Shown piece after piece: positions 26,069 to 33,929 of a DNA stretch of 64,000 bases. The position numbers were made by a program, and so were the translations under genes. The notes beneath the pieces were generated by a model that was not told the DNA's origin, made no database searches, and saw nothing but the letters and a program-made list of their open reading frames with translations. Position 1 is the stretch's first letter. Every line of letters starts with the position of its first letter. The stretch comes from Novosphingobium chloroacetimidivorans (lineage in GTDB: Bacteria; Pseudomonadota; Alphaproteobacteria; Sphingomonadales; Sphingomonadaceae): the NCBI RefSeq assembly GCF_014204535.1, contig NZ_JACHLR010000004.1:248001-312000 (forward strand). Reading direction: 5' to 3'.

Positions 26069-27211
26069 TTAAGCTACGATCGAGGGATCGAGGCGGCCTT
26101 CGGTATCGAAGCGCAGCGTCAGCGGCACGTTCACGTCGGGGCGGGGCGGATGCTCGCCGCGCTTCAACGCGAAAACGAAGGCGAGGATCGCGGCGATGGC
26201 GACGTACAGCTCCTCGCGGATCACCTGCCGCTCGCGCGTGGTGTAGTAGACCGAGCGGGCGAGGGCGGGGTACTCCAGTACCGGCACCTGGTATTCGGCG
26301 GCGAGCTCCCGCATCGCCAGCGCCTTGTCGCCGCGGCCCTTGGCCAGCACGATCGGCGCGCCGGCCTTCTCCGGATCGTAGGCGAGCGCCACGGAGAAGT
26401 GCGTCGGGTTGGTGAGGATGAACTGCGCATCCTTCACCGCCGGGATCAGGCCGCCCATGGCGATCTTGCGCTGGCGTTCGCGCTGCGCCTGCTTCTTCTC
26501 GGGCGCGCCTTCGGCTTCCTTGTGCTCGTCGCGCATCTCCTGCATCGACATCTTGAGCCGCTGGTGGCGCCGGAACCACTGTACCGGAAAGTCGATGAAG
26601 GCGATCAGCACCAACCCGCCGGCGAGCACGAAGAGCAGCATGACGATCTGGTGCCAGCCATAGGCGAGCTGCTCGAACACGTCGCCGCGTCCCAGACGGC
26701 TGAGCTGGGGCACGTTGTTGCGGCCCCAGGTCCAGGCCATGGTGCCCAGCAATGCGACCTTGGCGAGACCCTTGACCATCTCGATCCAGCCGTTCGCGCC
26801 AAACATGCGCTTCAGGCCCGACATCGGGTTCAGCCGCGAGCCCTTGGGCGCCAGATTGCTGCCGAGCCAGCGCCCCTCGCCGCCGAAACCCAGTTGCGAG
26901 GCCAGGCTGACGATGATCACGGCCACGCCCAGCACCGCGATCGGGGGTAGTACTGCCAATGTCGTCTGGAGCAGCATCGCGCCCGGCGCGAAGTTCTCCA
27001 GAGAGGTGCGGTCCCAGGTGAAGCTGGTGCGCAAGGTTTCGGCCAGCAGGCCCAGGACCCAGGGCCCGGCTATCAGCAGCCAGGCGGCGGCGACCAGAGT
27101 CGCGCCGGCGGTCGCCAGCTCGCGCGAGCGCAGGACGTCGCCCTTCTTGGCGGCATCGCGCAGGCGCTTGGCGGATGGCGCGAAGGTCTTTTCGCCGCTG
27201 TCCTCGCTCAT
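26069..27211 (-). CDS. flhB: Flagellar export apparatus switch protein FlhB
   Basis: A 380-residue FlhB, which changes the export substrate from rod/hook to filament. Four membrane segments lie in the first 215 residues. The cytoplasmic domain has the autocleavage motif NPTH at 268-271. The C-terminus is extended by about 25 residues (RPDVNVPLTLRF). A REP doublet separates it from fliR. Confidence 0.95.
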   Translation of the reverse strand: MSEDSGEKTFAPSAKRLRDAAKKGDVLRSRELATAGATLVAAAWLLIAGPWVLGLLAETLRTSFTWDRTSLENFAPGAMLLQTTLAVLPPIAVLGVAVIIVSLASQLGFGGEGRWLGSNLAPKGSRLNPMSGLKRMFGANGWIEMVKGLAKVALLGTMAWTWGRNNVPQLSRLGRGDVFEQLAYGWHQIVMLLFVLAGGLVLIAFIDFPVQWFRRHQRLKMSMQEMRDEHKEAEGAPEKKQAQRERQRKIAMGGLIPAVKDAQFILTNPTHFSVALAYDPEKAGAPIVLAKGRGDKALAMRELAAEYQVPVLEYPALARSVYYTTRERQVIREELYVAIAAILAFVFALKRGEHPPRPDVNVPLTLRFDTEGRLDPSIVA

Positions 27212-27255
27212 GGGGTTGTAGCCCGCGACACTGCGAGGAGTGCAACCTCATCCGT

Positions 27256-27342
27256 CGTCCCCGCGCAGGCGGGGACCCCGCTTGTTCTTCTATCGCCGCG
27301 TTGGAGTGCTAGAAGCGGGGCCCCCGCCTGCGCGGGGGCGAC
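27256..27342. repeat. REP-like doublet between fliR and flhB
   Basis: Two arms of about 28 bases (CCCCGCGCAGGCGGGG-type palindromes at 27259-27274 and 27320-27338) face each other across about 30 bases. The same family occurs at 29235-29327, 60119-60208 and 63764-63920. It sits inside the flagellar operon and would form a strong hairpin in the mRNA between fliR and flhB. Confidence 0.88.
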
Positions 27343-27368
27343 AGGGAGGGGGTGGGCGCACGCGGTGC

Positions 27369-28151
27369 TCACTTGCTCAGCACCTCGGCCGTGGCCGCAA
27401 GCGCTTCCTGGGTGAGCAGGCTGGCCTGGTCGGTCAGCACCGGCGCCGCGACGATCAGTCCGGCGATGCCCGCGAGAACACCGGCAGGCAGGCCCAGCGA
27501 GAACAGGTTCAGCGCAGGGGCAGAGCGGCTGAGCATGCCGGTCACCACTTGCACAACCAGCATGATCAGAGAGACGGGCAGGGCGATCGCAACCGCAGTG
27601 ATGAACATCGTGCCGGCAAACCCGGCGATCTCGGCGAAGCGCTCTGCACCTAGCCAGGTCTCGCCAGGCGGGAACACTCGGTAGCTGTCGATCACCAGCG
27701 CGATCCACTGCAGGTGTCCGCCCAGCGCCAGGAAGATCAGGGTGACGACGACGGTGAAGTATTGACCGAGCGCGGGCGACTGGCTTCCCGAATTCGGGTC
27801 CACTGCCGTCGCCATGCTCATGCCCATGGCGCCGCCGATCATCTCGGCCGCGATCACCGGCGCGGCAAAGGCGAACTGCAGCACGAAGCCCAGCGCCACT
27901 CCCACCAGGACCTCGCCGGCCACGCTGACCATGCCGGCGACCGACAGCAGGTTCGCCGGTGCCGCGGCCGGCGACCAGGCGCAGATCAGCACCGCGACCG
28001 CTCCGGCCATCATTACGCGCGCCTGTGCGGGCACTCCGGCCATGCCGAACAGCGGCGCGGCGACGAGGGCGGCGCCGACGCGCGTCATCACGAAGACCAG
28101 GCGCCAGAACTCCGCTTCCAGCGGGCCGAAGCCGAAGTCGAGCTGGAGCAC
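27369..28151 (-). CDS. fliR: Flagellar export apparatus protein FliR
   Basis: A 260-residue membrane protein with about six hydrophobic segments, part of the FliP5-FliQ4-FliR1 export gate. Family features include FVMTRVGAALVAAPLFG and ALGQYFTVVVTLIFLALGGHLQ. It follows fliQ by 14 bases. Confidence 0.93.
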   Translation of the reverse strand: MLQLDFGFGPLEAEFWRLVFVMTRVGAALVAAPLFGMAGVPAQARVMMAGAVAVLICAWSPAAAPANLLSVAGMVSVAGEVLVGVALGFVLQFAFAAPVIAAEMIGGAMGMSMATAVDPNSGSQSPALGQYFTVVVTLIFLALGGHLQWIALVIDSYRVFPPGETWLGAERFAEIAGFAGTMFITAVAIALPVSLIMLVVQVVTGMLSRSAPALNLFSLGLPAGVLAGIAGLIVAAPVLTDQASLLTQEALAATAEVLSK

Positions 28152-28165
28152 GCGGGGCCTCGCCT

Positions 28166-28438
28166 CTACTTCGAGATGGTCGCGATCTGGGTGAACACGT
28201 CCTGGGTGAAGTCGCCCACCAGCGCCATCATCGATCCGCCCATGATCACCAGCACCAGCGCGGTGACGGCAAGCTTGGGCACGAAGGTGAGCGTCTGCTC
28301 GTTCACCGAGGTCGCCGCCTGGATCACGCCGACCACCAGGCCGACCGCCAGCGAGGCGAGCAGGATCGGCGCGGCGACGAGCGCAGTGGTCCAGAGCATC
28401 TGGTCCGCCAATGCGAGCGGAGCGGTGATATCGTCCAT
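28166..28438 (-). CDS. fliQ: Flagellar export apparatus protein FliQ
   Basis: A 90-residue protein with two membrane segments, of the expected family length. LIVGVIQAATSVNEQTLTF-type residues (VGLVVGVIQAATSVNEQTL) are highly conserved. It forms part of the export gate with FliP and FliR. Confidence 0.94.
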   Translation of the reverse strand: MDDITAPLALADQMLWTTALVAAPILLASLAVGLVVGVIQAATSVNEQTLTFVPKLAVTALVLVIMGGSMMALVGDFTQDVFTQIATISK

Positions 28439-28460
28439 AAGGCTCTCTCGCCGAAAATGG

Positions 28461-29375
28461 TTAACCGAAGCTTGAGGCGAGCGATCCCATCAGCAGCGCC
28501 CACCCGTCCACAAGGACGAACAGCAGCAGCTTGAAGGGTAGTGAAACCACCATCGGGCTCATCATCATCATGCCGAGACTCATGAGCACCGAGGAGACGA
28601 CGAGGTCGATCACCAGGAACGGCAGGAACAGCATGAAGCCGATCTGGAACGCGGTCTTGAGCTCGCTGGTGACGAAGGCGGGCAGCAGGATCGAGAACGG
28701 CACGTCGTTGGACGTCTGGAACTTGGGCGCCTTGGCCATCTCCGCGAACATCGCCAGGTCGCGCTGGCGAGTCTGGCGGATCATGAAGTGGTGGAACTCC
28801 TGCCCCGCGTTCTGGATCGCCTGCTCGGCGTTGATGGTGCCGGCCGAGTAGGGCTGGATCGCGCGGTTGCTCACTTGCTCCAGCGTCGGGGCCATGACGA
28901 ACAGCGAGAGGAACAGCGAAAGCCCGATCAGCACCTGGTTGGGCGGAGACTGTTGCAGGCCGAGCGCCTGGCGCAGGATCGACAGCACGATCAGCACGCG
29001 CGTGAAGCTGGTCATCATCAGGATCAGGCTGGGCAGGATCGTCAGCAGCCCCATGATCATGAGGAGCTGCAGCGACAGGGTCATGCCTTGGCCACCGGTG
29101 CCGCCCATCGACCCGAATGCGCGGTCGAGCGCGCCGGGGATGGCGGAGGGGGCTGCGGCTTGCGCCTGGGCGAAGGCTTGGGTGGGGAGCAGGAGGAGGG
29201 TGGTGACTGCGAGCCCCGCTAGCAACCCTTTCTTCGTCGCCCCCGCGAAGGCGGGGGCCCCGCTGCCTTGCGCAATCGCACCGATGTCGAAAGAAGAAGC
29301 GGGGTCCCCGCCTGCGCGGGGACGACGGTCGTCGGTGTGGCGGGTTGCAGTCAGATGCGAGAACGGGGGCTTCAC
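28461..29375 (-). CDS. fliP: Flagellar export apparatus protein FliP with a REP-encoded N-terminal extension
   Basis: A FliP export-gate subunit. The core (SFTRVLIVLSILRQALGLQQ, then FVTSELKTAFQIGFMLFLPF) is complete. A GTG at 29375 overlaps the fliO stop and has GGAG eight bases upstream, giving 304 residues. That is about 50 more than usual, because a REP doublet (29235-29327) lies in frame and encodes RPRAGGDP...GAPAFAGATKK ahead of the signal peptide. A TTG at 29225 would give a normal 254-residue protein (LLAGLAVTTLLLLPTQAFA). Which start is used cannot be decided here. Confidence 0.93.
   Translation of the reverse strand: MKPPFSHLTATRHTDDRRPRAGGDPASSFDIGAIAQGSGAPAFAGATKKGLLAGLAVTTLLLLPTQAFAQAQAAAPSAIPGALDRAFGSMGGTGGQGMTLSLQLLMIMGLLTILPSLILMMTSFTRVLIVLSILRQALGLQQSPPNQVLIGLSLFLSLFVMAPTLEQVSNRAIQPYSAGTINAEQAIQNAGQEFHHFMIRQTRQRDLAMFAEMAKAPKFQTSNDVPFSILLPAFVTSELKTAFQIGFMLFLPFLVIDLVVSSVLMSLGMMMMSPMVVSLPFKLLLFVLVDGWALLMGSLASSFG
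29235..29327. repeat. REP-like doublet inside the 5' end of fliP
   Basis: Same family as the doublet at 27256. The inverted arms are CCCCGCGAAGGCGGGG-type and CCCCGCCTGCGCGGGG-type, about 90 bases end to end. It lies within the open frame of fliP and preserves the reading frame. Confidence 0.88.
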
Positions 29376-29659
29376 TCCACGATCTCCGTCGTCACCGGCC
29401 GCGCACGCGCCGGCGCCTCGGCCAGGCGCGTCAGGCCATTGCGGCCGGCAGAGACCAGGATCTCACGCCCATGAAATTCGATTACCGCCAGCTTCAGCGT
29501 GGGCGAGAGCATGGTGGTCTCGATCACCCGCACCGACTTGCCGGCACCGCCGCCGATGCCGGCCTTGGCCTGGACCTTCTGGGCCAGCTTCAGGCAGCCC
29601 CAGATCGCCAGGCCGATCAGCGGCAGCATGATCAGCAGCTTGAGAATGTACCAAAGCAT
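29372..29659 (-). CDS. fliO: Flagellar biosynthesis protein FliO
   Basis: A 95-residue protein with one N-terminal membrane segment (LLIMLPLIGLAIWGCL) and a small basic cytoplasmic domain (SVRVIETTMLSPTLKLAVIEFHGREILV). FliO is needed for assembling the FliP ring. Its ATG overlaps the fliN stop, and its stop overlaps the fliP GTG. Confidence 0.88.
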   Translation of the reverse strand: MLWYILKLLIMLPLIGLAIWGCLKLAQKVQAKAGIGGGAGKSVRVIETTMLSPTLKLAVIEFHGREILVSAGRNGLTRLAEAPARARPVTTEIVE

Positions 29660-29994
29660 CAGCCCCCGGCCCCGCCAGGATAGGAGCTCCCGGCACCCAA
29701 TGCTGCGAAGTCGACAGGGGCGATCTCGGGCACGGGGGCGCTTTGCTGCTCGCCGGCGAGTTCGACGATGCGCAGGCCGAAGCGGCCGTTCTGCGCCACG
29801 ATCTCGCCCTTGGCGATCGGCTTGCCGTTGACCATGACGTCGAGCAGCTCATCGGTCAGGCGGTCGAGGATGACGACGCTTTCCTGGCCCAGCGAGAGCA
29901 CGTCCTTGAGCTTCATGTCGGTGCGGCCGAGTTCGACCGAGAGGCGGACGTCGACATCCTTGAGGAAGTCGAAGCCGCGCGGATGGATGGACAT
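29659..29994 (-). CDS. fliN: Flagellar motor switch protein FliN
   Basis: A 111-residue FliN with the SpoA fold (DVDVRLSVELGRTDMKLKDVLSLGQESVVILDRL, then GEIVAQNGRFGLRIVEL). It forms the lower C-ring. The ATG at 29994 has GGGGAG eight bases upstream; a longer frame to 30099 has no family resemblance. Confidence 0.94.
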   Translation of the reverse strand: MSIHPRGFDFLKDVDVRLSVELGRTDMKLKDVLSLGQESVVILDRLTDELLDVMVNGKPIAKGEIVAQNGRFGLRIVELAGEQQSAPVPEIAPVDFAALGAGSSYPGGAGG

Positions 29995-30052
29995 AGTGAA
30001 CTCCCCAGTTCGATGAACGTCTGGTAAATCGGGACGGTAAAGAATTGGTGAA

Positions 30053-30946
30053 TCAGAACGCGGTGGTGATCTGTACCGCGACGCGATCCTCGAACTCACC
30101 GATCATCCCGGTTGCGACGGTCCGCTCGCCAGCCTTGAGGGGCACGTTGCGCGCGACCGCGACCGGGATCACGTCGCCCGGGCGCAGCGCGGCGAGGCGG
30201 GTGAACGGCACCATCATGTCGACCAGCACCGCCGTCAGCGTGATCGGCAGCGAGGCGAAAGGCTCGCTCATCGGATCGGGCGCGTGCGGCGTCGAGGGCT
30301 TGGGCAGCTTGCGCTCGCGGCCGGCGAACAGCGCGGCGAGCGTCGCCTGCGGGAACGTCAGCGACAGCATCCACGGCTCGCAGCCCGGCTCCTCGATCGC
30401 CATCGCCAGTTCGAACACGGTCTGATCGGGCGTGAACGGCGCGATCTGCGACAGGCGTGTGTCGCGTTGCAGCGGCACGGCCGGCAATGCGCCGCCCAGG
30501 GCTTCCTGCAGCGCGGCGGCGAGCGTCTGCTCCAGCCGGCCGATCAGCAACTCTGCCGAAAGCGGGAAGGCGGTCGGAAGAGGGTTGGGCACGGTGCCGC
30601 GGCCACCGAACGCGCGGTCGACCAGGCGGAACACCGGGTCGGCGGCGCACGTCAGCAGAACCTGGTGACGCTCCGGCCCGATGCCGAGCACGGCGTAGCT
30701 GGCAAGGCTGGTCGCCTCTTCGCCGAGCTGGCCGGCGGACAGTGCGCGTGGAGCATCGAGGCGGACGGTGGGAGCCTCGCTGCCGGACAGCCGCGCGAGC
30801 CCGTTCGCCAGCGTCAGCGCCAGGCGGCCGGCCAGCAGCGCCAGCGAGGGCAGCAGGTCGGCATCGGCGGGCGCCGTCGGCCCGAGCAGCTCGGGGCAAT
30901 GCTGCGCCGCCATGCGGTCGGCGATGAAGGAGCGTTCGGGCCGCAC
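30053..30946 (-). CDS. fliM: Flagellar motor switch protein FliM (short N-terminus)
   Basis: A 297-residue FliM, shorter than the usual 330. The middle domain (VLLTCAADPVFRLVDRAFGGRG) and the C-terminal SpoA domain (ITLTAVLVDMMVPFTRLAALRPGDVIPV) are present. The N-terminal EIDALL-type motif that binds phosphorylated CheY is not visible: the protein starts MRPERSFIADRMAAQH. This suggests motor switching is controlled differently, or that this motor does not use CheY through FliM. Confidence 0.88.
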   Translation of the reverse strand: MRPERSFIADRMAAQHCPELLGPTAPADADLLPSLALLAGRLALTLANGLARLSGSEAPTVRLDAPRALSAGQLGEEATSLASYAVLGIGPERHQVLLTCAADPVFRLVDRAFGGRGTVPNPLPTAFPLSAELLIGRLEQTLAAALQEALGGALPAVPLQRDTRLSQIAPFTPDQTVFELAMAIEEPGCEPWMLSLTFPQATLAALFAGRERKLPKPSTPHAPDPMSEPFASLPITLTAVLVDMMVPFTRLAALRPGDVIPVAVARNVPLKAGERTVATGMIGEFEDRVAVQITTAF

Positions 30947-30954
30947 GGGTTGCC

Positions 30955-31536
30955 TTACTGGATGATGAAGCTGCGGAAGAAGACGTCGTCGATGCCGCCG
31001 AACCCCTCTTCCTCGGTGAGGACGTGGTTGATCGCAGCCGTTAGCCGCTTTTGCAGCAGTTCCTTGCCCTCGATCGAAGTGACCTGCTCTTCCGAGGTAT
31101 CGGCGAGCACGTTGAGGATGGCCGAGCGGATCGCCAGCTCATGCTCCTTCTGCCACATCAGCACGCGGCCATCGCGGCGGGTGGAGGCGGCCAGGCTCAC
31201 CTGGATCAGTGAGTCGGTACCTTTGAGGTTAGAGGTGAAATCGCCGTCGTAGGTGTAGTAGGCGGTGCGGTACTCACTGCCGCCTTGGCCGTAGACCGCC
31301 TCGGCACCGCCCTCTTCCTCGCCTTCCTTCTTGGGTGCGTAGGGATCTTCCTCGCCCTTGCGGATCAGCTTGGGATTGTTGTCTTCCTTGGCCTCGGCAT
31401 GGCTGCCGATCAGGCCTGCCTGCATCAGGCCGAACACGCCGCCCCCGCCGACGCCGAGCAGGACCACGCCGCCGATCGCCTTTATCAGGATGCCCTTGCC
31501 CTTCTTCTTGGGCGTCTTCTCGGTATCGTCGCTCAT
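30955..31536 (-). CDS. fliL: Flagellar basal-body-associated protein FliL
   Basis: A 193-residue single-pass membrane protein. A Lys-rich cytoplasmic N-terminus (EKTPKKKGKG) and a Gly/Val-rich membrane segment (IGGVVLLGVGGGGVFGLMQ) come first. An acidic linker follows, then the periplasmic FliL domain (SLIQVSLAASTRRDGRVLMW). FliL stabilises stators around the rotor. Confidence 0.92.
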   Translation of the reverse strand: MSDDTEKTPKKKGKGILIKAIGGVVLLGVGGGGVFGLMQAGLIGSHAEAKEDNNPKLIRKGEEDPYAPKKEGEEEGGAEAVYGQGGSEYRTAYYTYDGDFTSNLKGTDSLIQVSLAASTRRDGRVLMWQKEHELAIRSAILNVLADTSEEQVTSIEGKELLQKRLTAAINHVLTEEEGFGGIDDVFFRSFIIQ

Positions 31537-31567
31537 CGTGCTACCTTGGGGACCTCAATCACGGGGT

Positions 31568-33343
31568 TCAGGCGTAAATGCCGCTGCGTCGCGGTGACGC
31601 CGGAGTGGATGGGCCGCGTTCATCGTCTTTGCCCCGGTGATGGTTAACAGACTGCTCACGTGGCTGGCTGCGCTCACCCGGAGCCGCACGATCGCGCGAC
31701 GCCTGCTGGTTCGCCGCCTGCTGCTGCGTGGTCTGGGCGTTGGTGGCGCCGGCCGTGTCCTGCTGCTGCTGGTTCTGAGCGTCGCGGCGGGCGCTCTCGT
31801 TCGATGGATCGCCGACAGCGCTGGAGAGCGACGCGGCCGCTGCGGCGTGAACCGCGGGAGCAAAGGCGGGGTCGGCACTGCCCAGGGTGACGTGGATATG
31901 TGAATCCGCGGCACGCAGGTTCAGCGAGATCGCGCCGAAGTCCTCGTGCACCAGCGCGGCGCGGACTGTCTGGGGCGCGGCGGCGGCGCGCGCCTCGGTG
32001 ATGCGATCGACCAGCGCGGCGATGTCCTGCGTGGGTGTTGTCGGCGCATTCGGGGTAACGATCGGCGCTGCCGGTGCGGCGCGCAGTTCGGAGGCGATCG
32101 GCGCGGCAGCGTCGCTGCGCACGGGTTGTACCATGCCATCGTTGCTCACGGCTGCGATGGCGCTCGACTCGACCGGCTTGTGCTCGGCGACTTGCAGCTG
32201 GACTGGGGTGATCGTCGCCGTGCGCGCCAGGGACAGGTCGCTGGCAGTGCGAGGCTCAGCCGCTTGCGCAAGCCTGGCAGCAGGCTCCTGCGGCATGGCG
32301 ATCGTCGGCTCGGCCGCCGGCGCTCGGTCAGCGATTGCCGGAGGCGCGGGACGGACGCTTTTGCTTGCCGGAGCAACGGGTGCGTTCAGCACCGCGGCGA
32401 TGGCGACCGTGCTCGCGGTCTGTTCGACGATCGATGACGGCGTGGTGGTCTGAGCGGGCGCTTGCGCTTGCGGAACGATCACGGGGGACGGGGTCGTGCT
32501 CGCCGGTGTGCGCACCAGCATGTTGGCCGGGACGATGTCGGCTGCGTGTACCGGTGCAGGGCTTGCCGGCAGCGCGACCATGGTTGCAACTGGGGCATCG
32601 GCGGCGGGAAGGGTGGCGTCCGGGGTCACACTTGCCGTAACCGCTTGCGCTTGCCCCGAACCGTTGCTGCGCTGCGTTATAGCGCCAAGGCCGGATGCTG
32701 CAGGCAGCGCGCTTGCTTGCGCGGTCTGCGCCTGCCTCGATGCGTTGCTGCGCGCAGTGGTCATAGCGGCGGATGTGGTTGCCGCCGGAGCGGCGCTTGC
32801 CTGCACGGCTTGCGCCTGCCGTGGTGCTCTGCTGCGCGTGGTCGCTGGTGCGGCATCCCTGGCGGGTAGCAGCGGGGCGGTGCGCTGTTCCTGCGATGCC
32901 ATCGCCAGCGAAGTGGCCTGAACCACGGCAGCTTCGGGAGCGGCACTGTCTACAGGTTGACGCGAAGGCGGCAGGTCAACCGGGATCTCGGCCCCGGTCT
33001 CGACCGCGGCGGGCTCGATCTTGTCTGCCGGGCTGTCGGCCGCGGCAAGGTCATGGGGAGCCGGTAGCTTGCCGTCCGGCAAGATCTTGCCGCTGGGCTT
33101 GCCGGCAAGGCCGGTCTTGCCGGTGACGACGGGCTGCGCGACGGTCGGCTTTGTTGGCACATCGATGGGCATCGGCTGAGCTGCCGGAGTAGCGGGCGCC
33201 TCGATCGCCAGCACGGAGCCGGTGAGTACCGCCGAAAAATCCACGATCTGCGTGCTTTCGCCGCTTGGCCCTGCAGAGGCGGCCGGCAGGACCGCGCCCG
33301 GCAGAGCCAAGGCTGGAGCAGCAGTTGCGGAGACTTCGATCAT
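31568..33343 (-). CDS. fliK: Flagellar hook-length control protein FliK
   Basis: A 591-residue Ala/Pro/Gln-rich protein. The long N-terminal part is low-complexity, as expected for a molecular ruler. The C-terminal region (about 470-540; AALVHEDFGAISLNLRAADS) matches the conserved hook-length domain that contacts FlhB. The tail is Gln/Arg-rich. The ATG at 33343 is chosen over a GTG at 33355; neither has a strong ribosome site. The identification rests on composition, the C-terminal domain and position. Confidence 0.82.
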   Translation of the reverse strand: MIEVSATAAPALALPGAVLPAASAGPSGESTQIVDFSAVLTGSVLAIEAPATPAAQPMPIDVPTKPTVAQPVVTGKTGLAGKPSGKILPDGKLPAPHDLAAADSPADKIEPAAVETGAEIPVDLPPSRQPVDSAAPEAAVVQATSLAMASQEQRTAPLLPARDAAPATTRSRAPRQAQAVQASAAPAATTSAAMTTARSNASRQAQTAQASALPAASGLGAITQRSNGSGQAQAVTASVTPDATLPAADAPVATMVALPASPAPVHAADIVPANMLVRTPASTTPSPVIVPQAQAPAQTTTPSSIVEQTASTVAIAAVLNAPVAPASKSVRPAPPAIADRAPAAEPTIAMPQEPAARLAQAAEPRTASDLSLARTATITPVQLQVAEHKPVESSAIAAVSNDGMVQPVRSDAAAPIASELRAAPAAPIVTPNAPTTPTQDIAALVDRITEARAAAAPQTVRAALVHEDFGAISLNLRAADSHIHVTLGSADPAFAPAVHAAAAASLSSAVGDPSNESARRDAQNQQQQDTAGATNAQTTQQQAANQQASRDRAAPGERSQPREQSVNHHRGKDDERGPSTPASPRRSGIYA

Positions 33344-33376
33344 GAACCGGCACACTCGCTTTAGAGACGCAGTTAA

Positions 33377-33820
33377 CTATACAAGGTCCGTGCCAGTTTG
33401 CTTGCGGCTGCCCAGAGCGGGTGTTTCAGCACCGCGGGCGATTAGCTTTTCCTGCAACCGGAAGCGCTCTTCGACCGCCGAGCGGCGGCGTTCGGCTTCC
33501 GCCAGCGTGCGCAGCTTGGCGTCGGCGATCGCTTCGGCGCGCTGGGCGTCGGCGCGGGTGTTGCGCGTCAGCATGCCCAGGCCATCGACGAAGCCCGCGA
33601 GCTGGCGCAGCGAGGCGCCGTCCTGCGAACCGCGCCGGGCGCCGTAATCGGCGGCCAGCTTGCCGGTGCGGTCGGTGAGCGTGCGCAATTGCGAGAGCGT
33701 ACTCTCCGCCTCGGCGGCCTCGCGCGCGGCCGTCTGCTTGGCGATGGCGCGGATCTTCTCGAGCCGCTTGAGGCGCAGCAGGCGGGCGCGTTCCTCAGCG
33801 TTCATTGGCGATGCTTCCAT
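33377..33820 (-). CDS. fliJ: Flagellar export protein FliJ
   Basis: A 147-residue, almost entirely helical protein rich in Arg, Ala and Glu (RARLLRLKRLEKIRAIAKQTAAREAAEAES). It matches FliJ, which binds the FliI ring and helps cargo export. Starts at 33820 or 33805 are both possible. The open frame continues upstream only into a REP doublet. It sits between fliI and fliK, as usual. Confidence 0.82.
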   Translation of the reverse strand: MEASPMNAEERARLLRLKRLEKIRAIAKQTAAREAAEAESTLSQLRTLTDRTGKLAADYGARRGSQDGASLRQLAGFVDGLGMLTRNTRADAQRAEAIADAKLRTLAEAERRRSAVEERFRLQEKLIARGAETPALGSRKQTGTDLV

Positions 33821-33838
33821 GACCCGCACCCCGTCCCC

Positions 33839-33907
33839 GTTCGTGTCGAGCGAAGTCGAGACACGCACACGCGGAGCCAGCGTGTCTCGACTTCGCTTGA
33901 CACGAAC
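33839..33907. repeat. REP-like doublet (second family) between fliI and fliJ
   Basis: A 27-bp arm at 33839-33865 is repeated inverted at 33881-33907 with one mismatch, separated by 15 bases. Each arm contains TCGA-centred symmetry (GTCGAGCGAAGTCGAGAC). It differs from the C/G-run family found elsewhere in this window. Confidence 0.9.
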
Positions 33908-33929
33908 GGAGGTTGGGAAGGCACCAAGA

